Source of the DNA: Motiliproteus sp. MSK22-1
GTDB taxonomy: Bacteria > Pseudomonadota > Gammaproteobacteria > Pseudomonadales > Balneatricaceae
Direction of reading: 5' to 3'
Length of the DNA stretch: 64,000 nucleotides
Assembly: GCF_001968815.1 (NCBI RefSeq)
Contig: NZ_MIEQ01000044.1
Coordinates: 496,001 to 560,000, forward strand
Shown piece after piece: positions 56,432 through 64,000 of this stretch. A program made the translations under genes and the position numbers. The first letter of the stretch is position 1. Each line of letters opens with the position of its first letter. The notes under the pieces were generated by a model. It was given only the letters and a program-made list of their open reading frames with translations. It ran no database searches and was not told the origin of the DNA.

Positions 56432-57494
56432 TAACCTCTACGGTATCGACCTTGTCATGGTTATTCTGTTCCTGGCGGGCAAGACGCCCTTGCCGGTTTT
56501 GCTCTTTCGCCCATTCTCTATGTGCCAGCTTAATAAATGACGGATCCCAGGAAGCCCGCTTTTTTTCCTGCGGCATCCAGTAAGCAATAAATTCATCAAT
56601 AAGACCGTTAGCAAACTCTGCTGAAATATTCTTCCGCTGCAACATCTGATAGGTTGTTGGACTGGGACGCCAGTCCATATCTATCTCATGCAGTTTTTGA
56701 TTACGCTTTTCATGTTGGTCAAATAAATGCTCTAAATCATCCTTGGGGCGGCTCCAGCCAACACTGCCACCAAAACTCGGCGCAGGCCCTCGCTCCAACA
56801 TTGAGCCCGCAACTTGATTCTGGGAACTATAGGCTTTCAACCGCTCCGGAGACGGAACACTCGATGCAGCACTCTGATGGGTTTCCCTGACTGCCTGATA
56901 TGCCTTTGATTGAGCAGGAAAATCGGCATTTTCAACAGCGCCGGTCTGATTTCTACCCAGTTGTGGCTCCGAAACACCAGGGTAGGAGGGGGTTTGCAAA
57001 GCACTACCGGCAACAGATTCTTTGAATCGGGGAGAACTCTGAACTCTCTCATCAACAGCGTTGGTCGAACGGCCTTCTGTTGATTCACTGGCCAAACACG
57101 CACTATTTTCAGAATCAACAGGCTCAGTTGCCGACTCATGAATGTTAGACTCACTCCCAGTATGCTGACCGTTGGCAGATTCAGTCTGATCAGAACTTCC
57201 AACATTAGCAATAGTGATACGAATACTGCCATTAGTATTAAATTCGGCTTCAATAACACCCTGAGAAACGAGACTATTGGTAATCTCGGCTAAACGATCT
57301 TCATCCCAAAACGAAACCAATTGTTGCCATTCCCGCCTGCGAGCCAGGAAACAGAGACTTCCATCACTATCCTCAGCACCATGGTGCCGGGCGAACTCAT
57401 GGTAAATAGCAAGCAATACAGCCTCTTCAGTGCCATATAATTTTGCCAGTGACGGATAAAACAGAATAGGTTGTTCAGGAAAAAGAGCACTCAT
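56343..57494 (-). CDS. DnaT-like ssDNA-binding domain protein
   Basis: The ATG at 57494 gives 383 residues. The N-terminal 100 residues form a helical domain (LAKLYGTEEAVLLAIYHEFA) followed by a long low-complexity S/E/Q/N-rich linker (about 105-265). The C-terminal part (about 280-345) has the DnaT-like signature MDWRPSPTTYQMLQRKNISA and SWDPSFIKLAHREWAKEQ. DnaT works in PriA-dependent replication restart. The gene overlaps the lambda-P-like gene downstream, so the two may be a primosome-like loading pair. E. coli DnaT is much shorter (179 residues); the linker here is unusual. Confidence 0.75.
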   Translation of the reverse strand: MSALFPEQPILFYPSLAKLYGTEEAVLLAIYHEFARHHGAEDSDGSLCFLARRREWQQLVSFWDEDRLAEITNSLVSQGVIEAEFNTNGSIRITIANVGSSDQTESANGQHTGSESNIHESATEPVDSENSACLASESTEGRSTNAVDERVQSSPRFKESVAGSALQTPSYPGVSEPQLGRNQTGAVENADFPAQSKAYQAVRETHQSAASSVPSPERLKAYSSQNQVAGSMLERGPAPSFGGSVGWSRPKDDLEHLFDQHEKRNQKLHEIDMDWRPSPTTYQMLQRKNISAEFANGLIDEFIAYWMPQEKKRASWDPSFIKLAHREWAKEQNRQGRLARQEQNNHDKVDTVEVSGERYQSNNRAEKRERITEAVMDINNIDW

Positions 57495-57670
57495 AAGCAA
57501 CTCAGAAGGCCCCAGTAATAAGATAAATAACTGGTTTGGAGCTTACCACATCACAGGGAATATTGCCGAGCGCTGCTGAAATTAATACACCACCGCAGAT
57601 CAAGAAAAGAGAACCAGACAAACAGGCTGGCAACAGCCAGGAAAGAGCCAAGCTGGTCAGACAGGCAAAT

Positions 57671-57698
57671 AAAAATCGAGGAGAACCTGCTCCTCGAT
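57671..57698 (-). terminator. Rho-independent terminator of the CBS gene
   Basis: On the minus strand ATCGAGGAG / CTCCTCGAT forms a 9-bp stem with a 6-base loop, followed by TTTTTATTT, about 30 bases after the CBS gene stop. Confidence 0.9.
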
Positions 57699-57729
57699 GA
57701 TTATAGCTGTCTGTTTGAAACCTTTCGGG

Positions 57730-58143
57730 TCAGTTTTGTTCCTGACCCACAAACTCCTTAACTGCACGCAGCACATCTTTGCGACTGATTTGTCCGACTA
57801 ATTTACCATCTTTAAGGACAGGAAAACGTCGGCGCGGTCCATTAATAAACTTGTCGGCCAAATTAACGATGTCTTCATCATGCTTGACGGTATCTACCTT
57901 ATCGGTCATGAAGTCACCGACGTTGCCACCTTTTTCCTCTTCATGATAGGTGTAGCTAAGAATGCTTTTCAGGCAATCCACTTCAGATAACATTCCTATC
58001 ATTTCACCACGATCATCGACAACTGGAGCACCCGAAATATTATGTTCAGTAAAGATATTAATCGCCTGAAACAAATCAGTTTCCGGCTTGAAAGTGATCA
58101 ACTGGGTGCTCATGTAGTCCTGAACTTTAACAGACCTCAACAT
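57730..58143 (-). CDS. CBS-domain pair protein
   Basis: The 137-residue protein consists of two CBS motifs (VQDYMSTQLITFKPETDLFQ and VGDFMTDKVDTVKHDEDIVN) with ISGAPVVDDRGEMIGMLSEV and RRRFPVLKDGKLVGQISRKD. Such pairs bind adenosine nucleotides and tune other proteins. GGAG precedes the ATG. It stands alone with its own terminator, so no partner can be named. Confidence 0.9.
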   Translation of the reverse strand: MLRSVKVQDYMSTQLITFKPETDLFQAINIFTEHNISGAPVVDDRGEMIGMLSEVDCLKSILSYTYHEEEKGGNVGDFMTDKVDTVKHDEDIVNLADKFINGPRRRFPVLKDGKLVGQISRKDVLRAVKEFVGQEQN

Positions 58144-58393
58144 ACTTGCTGCTCCTTATTCGCAACAGATAAATTCCAGCGTACTTCTGAATGAAGATTT
58201 ATACTTCTCAAATTAGTGGTACCCGTCACCTGCCGTTAGTACCCTGATTCAGTATCCCTGAATACCGCCCTTAACCAAGAATCACTGTTCCAAAAATTTC
58301 CGCTAAATCAGATCCCATTCAAACAATGGTACTCTGGAACAGTATCTGCGGTCAGCCTATAGTAACTTTGAATCGAAGACCACAGAACCTAAC

Positions 58394-59248
58394 TCAATTG
58401 AAAACCACGGTTTTGTTACCATGAACAAGAATACGATCCTCAAGGTGCCAGCGAAGCCCTCTCGCCAATACCGTTTTTTCTACATCTCTGCCTAACCTGA
58501 CCATATCGGCAATTTCATTGGTATGGCTGATACGAATGACATCCTGATCAATAATGGGACCGGCATCCAGATCCTGAGTCACATAATGACAGGTAGCGCC
58601 GGTCAGTTTTACCCCTCTTTCATGGGCCTGGTGGTAAGGCTTTGCACCGGCAAAAGAAGGCAGGAAACTATGATGGATATTGATCACTCGAGAAGCGTAT
58701 TCTTCACATAGGTCCGGCGGCAGAATTTGCATATAACGAGCCAGGACTATGGTATCAATATCATACTCCTTGACTTTGTTACGAACCTGCTCAAATGATT
58801 CTGCCTTGTTATCACGGTCTACGGGAATATGATGATAAGGAATACCATGCCATTCTACCATGCTACGTAAGTCGTCATGGTTAGAAACAACACAGGGAAT
58901 TTCACAATCCAGCTCTTTGCTGTGATACCGATATAACAGATCGGACAAACAATGTGCCTCACGGCTGGCCATCAACATTACTCGCTTGGGACGAGAAGAA
59001 TCTTCAATCCGCCAGTACATGGAAAATGACTGAGCAATCGGTGCAAAAGCTTCGCGCAACTGGTCAATGGAAAAAGGTATGTTGCCGGCACGAACTTCGT
59101 ACCGCATGAAAAACCAGCCAGTGCTGCTGTCCGAATGCTGATTGGCATCACCGATGGAGCCACCGTGACTGGAAATAAAATTACTGACCATCGCTACGAT
59201 TCCAAGCCGGTCGGGGCAAGAAATAACCAGTCTGTATTTAGGTTCCAT
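58394..59248 (-). CDS. purU: Formyltetrahydrofolate deformylase
   Basis: The 284-residue protein has an N-terminal ACT domain (about 1-85; RLVISCPDRLGIVAMVSNFI) and a formyl-hydrolase domain with MLMASREAHCLSDLLYRY, INIHHSFLPSFAGAKPYHQA and LDAGPIIDQDVIRISH. It hydrolyses 10-formyl-THF to formate and THF, balancing one-carbon pools and supplying PurT. ATG at 59248; divergent from the phosphorylase gene. All motif residues (N-H-H/S, D) appear intact. Confidence 0.96.
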   Translation of the reverse strand: MEPKYRLVISCPDRLGIVAMVSNFISSHGGSIGDANQHSDSSTGWFFMRYEVRAGNIPFSIDQLREAFAPIAQSFSMYWRIEDSSRPKRVMLMASREAHCLSDLLYRYHSKELDCEIPCVVSNHDDLRSMVEWHGIPYHHIPVDRDNKAESFEQVRNKVKEYDIDTIVLARYMQILPPDLCEEYASRVINIHHSFLPSFAGAKPYHQAHERGVKLTGATCHYVTQDLDAGPIIDQDVIRISHTNEIADMVRLGRDVEKTVLARGLRWHLEDRILVHGNKTVVFN

Positions 59249-59430
59249 AGTATCCTTCTCTATAAGGAGCTGGACGTGATTAACAGCCCAGAGCCTGCGC
59301 TAAAAAGTAGCGGCGATTCTAACAATTTATTATCCGTATCACACCTACTGCCGCAGACCAATATGCGAACCGGCAAAATTAAGGCATACTCAAAAAAGAC
59401 GAAGGAGCTAAAAGCGGTGACCTGACAGCT

Positions 59431-60948
59431 ATGATCAATCGCAAAGGTAAGCACCTACTACCATTAGCAGCTCGCCGCATGGGTATTGACACCCATCAGG
59501 AGCTAACAATCTACCTGCCCTCCGACAGCCACGTTTGTCATTCGGAAGGCTTCTCGGCTTTATCCAGAGTCAGGGTTGAGTCACCTGACAAGCAAATTAT
59601 TGCTACCTTGCATATCGTCACCAATGGCTTACTCCAGGACCAGGAGATTGGGTTTTCGGAATCAGCCTGGGCGCATATGGAATTGACCGACGGTGATCAG
59701 GTTTGGGTATATCATCCCAAGCCGTTGGAATCACTCTCCCACATCCGTGCCAAGATATTTGGTCACAGGCTGACCAGAGACCAGATTGATGACATTGTTC
59801 GAGATATAGCGAAAGGACGCTATGCTGATGTCCACCTGGCTGCTTTTATCAGCTCTTGTGGTGATGGAAAGCTCGATGTAGAAGAAATTATTGATTTGAC
59901 TCGCGCCATGGTGGAGGCCGGCAGTAAACTGGAATGGGATCTACCGGTGATTGTAGACAAACATTGTGTCGGTGGTCTGCCTGGAAACCGGACAACTCCG
60001 ATCCTGGTGCCAATTCTGGCAGCAGCAGGCCTTAGTATGCCAAAAACGTCTTCGAGAGCAATCACCTCCCCCGCCGGTACCGCAGACACAATGGAAACTT
60101 TGACCAATGTTCGTCTGGATCTCGACCAGATCCGGGTATTGGTTAAAACGCATGGAGGTTGTTTGGCATGGGGCGGATCAGTGCGGTTGAGTCCAACCGA
60201 TGACCTGTTAATACGGGTGGAAAGAGCTCTGGAAATAGACAGTGAAGGTCAGCTAATTGCATCAGTGCTGTCCAAAAAGCTGGCGGCAGGTGCGACACAT
60301 GTTTTGATCGACATACCCGTCGGATCTACGGCCAAAATCAGAGATCAGGCCTCAGCAGAGCGATTATCAACACTACTGCGAACAGTGGCCGAAACCCTGG
60401 GGCTGAAAGTACGTATCATGATTAGTGATGGCTCCCAGCCGGTGGGGAATGGTATAGGTCCAGCACTGGAAGCCTGGGATATACTGGCTGTTTTACAAAA
60501 CAAGAAAGATGCACCTCAAGACCTTAAAATTCGCGCCGCTGAAGTGGCCGGTGAACTATTAGAAATGTGCAGTAAAGCAGAGCCAGACAAAGGCTTCCAG
60601 ATGGCTGTCGCTCTTATAGATTCCGGCGCCGCCTGGAAGAAATTTCAGGAAATATGTCAGGCCCAGGGAGGTCTGCAAGAACCACCGGTTGCCCCTTACC
60701 GCTACAATATGATCAGTCCACGAGCAGGAGTGGTCAGCAATATAGATAACCGCCAACTATCTCAGACAGCAAAGCTTGCTGGAGCTCCAGCTGACCCGGC
60801 AGCGGGCGTGGTGATTTATGCGAAACTGGGTAATCGAGTAAAAAAAGGTGAAACCTTATTGACGATCCATGCAGAAAGCCCGGGTGAATTAGACTATGCC
60901 GTCGCCTATTTGAATACCCACAGACAACTGATTACAGTATCGCCCTGA
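59431..60948 (+). CDS. AMP phosphorylase-like / putative thymidine phosphorylase family enzyme
   Basis: The 505-residue protein is a pyrimidine/purine nucleoside phosphorylase-fold enzyme with the roughly 90-residue N-terminal extension of archaeal AMP phosphorylases. It shows VDKHCVGGLPGNRTTPILVP, SSRAITSPAGTADTMETLT and GGCLAWGGSVRLSPTDDLLI. Classical thymidine phosphorylase is shorter. Archaeal relatives release the base from NMPs to give ribose-1,5-bisphosphate. Whether this bacterial form uses AMP, thymidine or another nucleotide cannot be read off. A PRPP-synthetase-like gene follows 158 bases downstream, which makes a nucleotide salvage role plausible. Confidence 0.87.
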   Translation: MINRKGKHLLPLAARRMGIDTHQELTIYLPSDSHVCHSEGFSALSRVRVESPDKQIIATLHIVTNGLLQDQEIGFSESAWAHMELTDGDQVWVYHPKPLESLSHIRAKIFGHRLTRDQIDDIVRDIAKGRYADVHLAAFISSCGDGKLDVEEIIDLTRAMVEAGSKLEWDLPVIVDKHCVGGLPGNRTTPILVPILAAAGLSMPKTSSRAITSPAGTADTMETLTNVRLDLDQIRVLVKTHGGCLAWGGSVRLSPTDDLLIRVERALEIDSEGQLIASVLSKKLAAGATHVLIDIPVGSTAKIRDQASAERLSTLLRTVAETLGLKVRIMISDGSQPVGNGIGPALEAWDILAVLQNKKDAPQDLKIRAAEVAGELLEMCSKAEPDKGFQMAVALIDSGAAWKKFQEICQAQGGLQEPPVAPYRYNMISPRAGVVSNIDNRQLSQTAKLAGAPADPAAGVVIYAKLGNRVKKGETLLTIHAESPGELDYAVAYLNTHRQLITVSP

Positions 60949-61017
60949 CTGAGTTAAGGTCACGGGCTGATGAAATAATGGTTCCCTGTTATGACCCGTT
61001 TGATCAGGCATAACAAA

Positions 61018-61061
61018 GTCACTGTTAGTTTTACGATAAGTTACTGTCAGTTTTACGATAA
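61018..61061. repeat. Tandem 22-bp direct repeat upstream of the PRPP-synthetase-like gene
   Basis: Two adjoining 22-base units (61018-61039 and 61040-61061) differ at only two positions; the shared core is AGTTTTACGATAA, and each begins with GT-ACTGT. The 22-base period equals about two helical turns, so two regulator copies could bind the same face. It lies 45 bases upstream of the start at 61107. Confidence 0.75.
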
Positions 61062-61106
61062 ACAGTTAGCATTACAGAAAGTTACCCTTTCGAGGATATC
61101 AAATAT

Positions 61107-61991
61107 ATGAACCCTCTGCTTTTTAACCTCAACAGCGATCCCGTTCTGGCTTCACAACTAAGAGCGCACCTCGACGCTGAAGAAGGGGTTATTAACCAGC
61201 GATATTTTCCCGACCAGGAAACCTATCTGCGTATCGACAGCAATTGCCAGGAACGCCCCTGTATAGTCTACTGTAACCTATACCAGCCTAACGATAAGAT
61301 CATGCCACTGCTGTTTCTGGTAGAAACCTTAAGAGAACTTGGCGCAAGCAAAGTCGCACTGGTAACGCCCTATCTAAGCTATATGCGTCAGGATAAACGT
61401 TTTCTGCCAGGAGAGTGTGTCAATGCACGTCCGTTTGCCAGGCTACTCTCAAATTATCTGGATTTTCTGGTAACCATCGATCCACATTTGCACCGCATCC
61501 ATTCTCTGGATGAGGTCTACAGTATTCCGACGCATATAGTCAAAGCAGCCCCACTGATTGCCGACTGGGTCGGCACTCACATCAAACAACCGTTATTCTT
61601 GGGGCCTGACAGCGAGAGCGAACAATGGGTCAGTGAAGTTGCGCAACTGATCGACGCCCCCTTTCTGGTTATGGAAAAGAACCGTAAAGGCGATCGGGAT
61701 GTAGAGATCAATGTGCCCTCACTGAAAACCTGGAAGGATCACACCCCTATACTGGTGGACGATATTATTTCCAGTGGTCGGACAATGCTGACAACCCTGA
61801 TGCAACTTCGCCAGTCAGGTTTGAATCGGGGATACTGCATTGGTGTCCATGGCATCTTTGCTGACAATGCCTATTCAGAGCTGCAAGAAGAGGCAGAAGT
61901 CATCAGTACCAGCACCATTCCTCACCCTTCCAATCAAATTGACGTTAGCGCTGCGCTCGCGGTTCCACTGGCACAATGGGCAAAAGACTGA
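61107..61991 (+). CDS. Ribose-phosphate pyrophosphokinase-like protein
   Basis: The 294-residue protein is shorter than the usual 310-320-residue PRPP synthetase but keeps the fold. It has VALVTPYLSYMRQDKRFLPG, VTIDPHLHRIHS (metal/ATP histidine region) and the PRPP loop PILVDDIISSGRTMLTTL. Canonical enzymes have DLH at the second site; here it reads DPHLHRI. A product PRPP from ribose-5-phosphate and ATP is likely. It follows the AMP-phosphorylase-like gene and precedes alkB by three bases, so it could supply or recycle PRPP in a salvage route. The main prs gene is probably elsewhere. Confidence 0.88.
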   Translation: MNPLLFNLNSDPVLASQLRAHLDAEEGVINQRYFPDQETYLRIDSNCQERPCIVYCNLYQPNDKIMPLLFLVETLRELGASKVALVTPYLSYMRQDKRFLPGECVNARPFARLLSNYLDFLVTIDPHLHRIHSLDEVYSIPTHIVKAAPLIADWVGTHIKQPLFLGPDSESEQWVSEVAQLIDAPFLVMEKNRKGDRDVEINVPSLKTWKDHTPILVDDIISSGRTMLTTLMQLRQSGLNRGYCIGVHGIFADNAYSELQEEAEVISTSTIPHPSNQIDVSAALAVPLAQWAKD

Positions 61992-61994
61992 GTG

Positions 61995-62669
61995 ATGGAG
62001 CAACCGTCATCTAAATCAGCACCAATACCAGCAGATCCTGAAAGGCCGACGGATTCTGTTCAGCTGACTAGTCATCAGCAACATAACGACCTCAGGTTGA
62101 CTGATGCTGTGGTCAGTTATGATGCCCGTTTTTTGTCGTCGGCTTTAGCTGATCACTTTCTGGAGCAACTGACAGAAAGCTTGGAATGGCGCCAGGATCA
62201 AATTCAGATGTTCGGCCGCCCCGTCCCTATTCCAAGACTGCAAGCCTGGTACGGCGATACAGACGCTCACTACCGTTATTCAGGCCTTAACCTGCAGCCA
62301 CAACCATGGACAAGGGAACTCTGCCAACTGCTTGGTTTGATCGAAGAACAGACCGGCGTTTGCTTCAATTCAGTTTTGGCAAATCTCTATCGGGACGGTC
62401 AGGACAGCGTTGGATGGCACTCCGATAATGAACCCGAACTGGGCCCTTCCCCCATCATAGCCTCTTTGACCCTGGGGGCTGTGCGTCGGTTTTGTTTACG
62501 TCATAAGAAACACAAAGATCAGCAACATCAGTTACAGTTGGAGCATGGCTCTTTGTTGATAATGGCAGGAGAAACACAGCAACACTGGCTACATGCTCTG
62601 CCTAAAACCAAAAGACCTACTGCACCACGGATCAACCTGAGCTTCCGGCAGATTGTTCAAACTCGTTAA
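61995..62669 (+). CDS. alkB: AlkB-family 2-oxoglutarate/Fe(II) dioxygenase
   Basis: The ATG at 61995 (a GTG one codon upstream is also possible) gives 224 residues. Fe(II) ligands are visible in VGWHSDNEPELG (His, Asp) and in QQHWLHALPK (His), and the 2-oxoglutarate-binding arginines in RINLSFRQI. The segment NSVLANLYRDGQDSVGWHSD is typical of AlkB homologues that oxidatively remove alkyl groups from DNA or RNA bases. The gene starts three bases after the PRPP-synthetase-like stop, so it is cotranscribed. It is closer to ABH2-like forms than to E. coli AlkB by the look of its motifs; the substrate is not defined. Confidence 0.9.
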   Translation: MEQPSSKSAPIPADPERPTDSVQLTSHQQHNDLRLTDAVVSYDARFLSSALADHFLEQLTESLEWRQDQIQMFGRPVPIPRLQAWYGDTDAHYRYSGLNLQPQPWTRELCQLLGLIEEQTGVCFNSVLANLYRDGQDSVGWHSDNEPELGPSPIIASLTLGAVRRFCLRHKKHKDQQHQLQLEHGSLLIMAGETQQHWLHALPKTKRPTAPRINLSFRQIVQTR

Positions 62670-62777
62670 CTCCAGCTATGGATGGGACTTGTTCAGAGCC
62701 ACCCAAGGTGTACCATAGCCCCGGTAATCAATATTAATAACCGACCAGCTTACAGCTCCAACGGGACAAAAACCCTA

Positions 62778-64000
62778 GTGCATCAACAAAATACACAAAC
62801 ACTCAGCGTCAGCGAACTGAACAGACAGGTCAGGCAGTTACTCGAAAGCGGTTTTTCAGTACTGAATATCGAAGGTGAAATATCCAACTTCGTCTGCCCC
62901 AGTTCAGGACACTGGTATTTTACCCTGAAGGATCAAGGCGCTCAGGTTCGCTGCGCTCTGTTTAAAAACCGCAATCGTTTTCTCAAATACAAACCCCGTA
63001 ATGGTGACCAGGTCAAACTACGAGCTAAAGTCAGTCTTTATGAAGGTCGTGGAGAGTTTCAGTTAATCGGTGATTACCTTGAAGAAGCCGGTGCAGGAGC
63101 ACTTCAGGCAGCGTTCGAGGCGCTGAAAATAAAGTTGGAACAGGAGGGATTGTTCTCTCAGCAACATAAACGACCGCTCCCGACCTTACCCAGGCATATC
63201 GGCGTAATCACCTCCCCCACTGGCGCAGCAGTGCGCGATATTGTCAGCGTTCTGGCACGCCGCTTCCCGGCGATTCCTGTGAGTATATTTCCGGTAGCCG
63301 TTCAAGGCGAAGAAGCACCACAACAATTGATAGACGCTTTGAACCTCGCCAACAGGGACGGCCGTTGTGATGTAATAATTCTCGGCAGAGGTGGCGGTTC
63401 GCTGGAAGATCTCTGGGCATTCAATAACGAATTACTCGCCAGGGCTATCTTTGCCAGCGACATTCCGATTGTCAGTGCTGTTGGTCACGAAGTTGATTTC
63501 AGTATCTCTGATTTTGTTGCCGACTTAAGAGCTCCGACACCCTCTGCTGCCGCTGAGCTTCTAAGCCCGGACAGAGAGACCCTGGGCGGACAGCTTCGCT
63601 ACTATGAAGAAGCACTCGCCCGCCAGTTTAAACGCCGGATTGAGTTACTAAGCCTGCGCTTAAAGAGTGCCAGCCAGCGCCTGCGACATCCAGGTCAACG
63701 ACTTCAGGAACAGGCTCAAAGATTAGATGAGCTTGAGCTTCGCCTAAAGCGCCAGCTCAAATACAGCCTGAACCTCTATCAACAGCGATTGTCTCACTTG
63801 GATTATCGCTTAACACAGCAGTCTCCTGATCGGAAAATTGACTACCTGCAAACCCGGCAGCAAGAACTTTACCAGAGATTAAAACGAGGAATGAGTTTAC
63901 AACTGGATAAGCGCCGAGTGCAGCTGGCATCACAGAGTCATGCTCTGCAGGCCGTCAGCCCTTTAGCCACCCTAAGTCGTGGTTATGCCATCGTTTCAGA
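62778..64000 (+). CDS. xseA: Exodeoxyribonuclease VII large subunit (partial, 3' end outside window)
   Basis: The GTG at 62778 opens a frame that stays open to the right edge (407 codons; E. coli XseA has 456). No in-frame ATG is nearer. The N-terminal OB-fold reads LSVSELNRQVRQLLESGF, GHWYFTLKDQGAQVRC and VCPSSG. The central domain has PRHIGVITSPTGAAVRDI, IILGRGGGSLEDLWAFNNE and VGHEVDFSISDFVAD; a coiled-coil region follows and the last residues are LSRGYAIVS. The enzyme degrades single-stranded DNA in mismatch repair and recombination, together with XseB (not in the window). Confidence 0.95.
   Translation, partial: MHQQNTQTLSVSELNRQVRQLLESGFSVLNIEGEISNFVCPSSGHWYFTLKDQGAQVRCALFKNRNRFLKYKPRNGDQVKLRAKVSLYEGRGEFQLIGDYLEEAGAGALQAAFEALKIKLEQEGLFSQQHKRPLPTLPRHIGVITSPTGAAVRDIVSVLARRFPAIPVSIFPVAVQGEEAPQQLIDALNLANRDGRCDVIILGRGGGSLEDLWAFNNELLARAIFASDIPIVSAVGHEVDFSISDFVADLRAPTPSAAAELLSPDRETLGGQLRYYEEALARQFKRRIELLSLRLKSASQRLRHPGQRLQEQAQRLDELELRLKRQLKYSLNLYQQRLSHLDYRLTQQSPDRKIDYLQTRQQELYQRLKRGMSLQLDKRRVQLASQSHALQAVSPLATLSRGYAIVS

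Noticed and set aside
55625-57494. Interpretation of the lambda-P-like and DnaT-like genes as prophage remnants
   Set aside because: No integrase, structural, lysis or repressor genes and no attachment repeats are seen nearby, and the flanks are chromosomal genes.
59135-59425. 96-codon plus-strand frame between purU and the phosphorylase gene
   Set aside because: It is mostly antisense to purU; its last part is intergenic with no ribosome site or motif.
60949-61106. CRISPR-like array from the repeats at 61018-61061
   Set aside because: Only two directly adjoining units without spacers are present and there are no cas genes.

Overview
The window reads as chromosome of a marine-type gammaproteobacterium of the Oceanospirillales/Pseudomonadales kind. 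The grounds are a gene block argG-motY-pyrC-rnt-peroxiredoxin-grxD-argD-argF that closely follows the Pseudomonas order (recalled, not searched), a class II DAHP synthase, MotY (a component of Na+-driven flagellar motors), a proteobacterial dedicated sortase operon, and generally moderate base composition by eye. I saw no rRNA, tRNA, insertion sequence, CRISPR array or prophage. Genes run off both edges: ycjX on the left and xseA on the right.

Layout. 1-3.6 kb: partial ycjX and maeB. 3.7-7.6 kb: a tight operon of OmpA-like PdsO, an unknown 74-residue protein, a VIT/VWA sortase substrate and a class GN sortase. 7.5-9.2 kb: a heme-type chemoreceptor, converging on the sortase gene. 9.5-13.3 kb: a MocR-type regulator divergent from a DUF1127 protein, an EamA transporter and a PhzF-family enzyme, with five copies of one box between them. 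13.5-16.3 kb: a large secreted TPR protein resembling PrsT. 16.7-18.8 kb: alanine dehydrogenase and a voltage-gated cation channel. 19-25.3 kb: a signalling locus made of a TRAP-type periplasmic binding protein, a Cache/PAS histidine kinase and, divergently, a membrane receiver-Hpt protein with a decayed kinase core. 25.4-27.7 kb: a GFA-family protein, an unknown protein and a second alanine dehydrogenase.

27.9-36.7 kb, minus strand: a complete mevalonate pathway operon from HMG-CoA to IPP/DMAPP (mvaA, idi2, mvaS, mevalonate kinase, phosphomevalonate kinase, mvaD), with DNA polymerase II directly downstream. The pathway is uncommon in gammaproteobacteria. 37-39.8 kb: an orphan OmpR-type regulator and a pseudo-receiver-TPR protein. 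39.9-48.2 kb: the arginine/pyrimidine housekeeping block. 48.5-51.4 kb: metR with a matching MetR box, class II DAHP synthase and yqcC. 51.5-53.9 kb: a four-gene operon of two DUF1538 membrane proteins, a PII-like protein and a CBS protein. 54-58.1 kb: GIY-YIG and DUF3549 proteins, a chromosomal pair resembling a DnaT-like protein and a lambda-P-like helicase loader, and a CBS protein. 58.4-64 kb: purU, an AMP-phosphorylase-like enzyme, a PRPP-synthetase-like enzyme preceded by a 22-bp tandem repeat, AlkB, and partial xseA.

The parts most worth a second look are the sortase operon (unknown small gene, altered sorting motif, no adjacent PdsS/PdsR), the DctP/kinase/receiver-Hpt locus, the mevalonate operon, the PII-CBS-DUF1538 operon and the nucleotide phosphorylase/PRPP-synthetase pair. 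All assignments come from reading the sequence and remembered family features; no database search was run.
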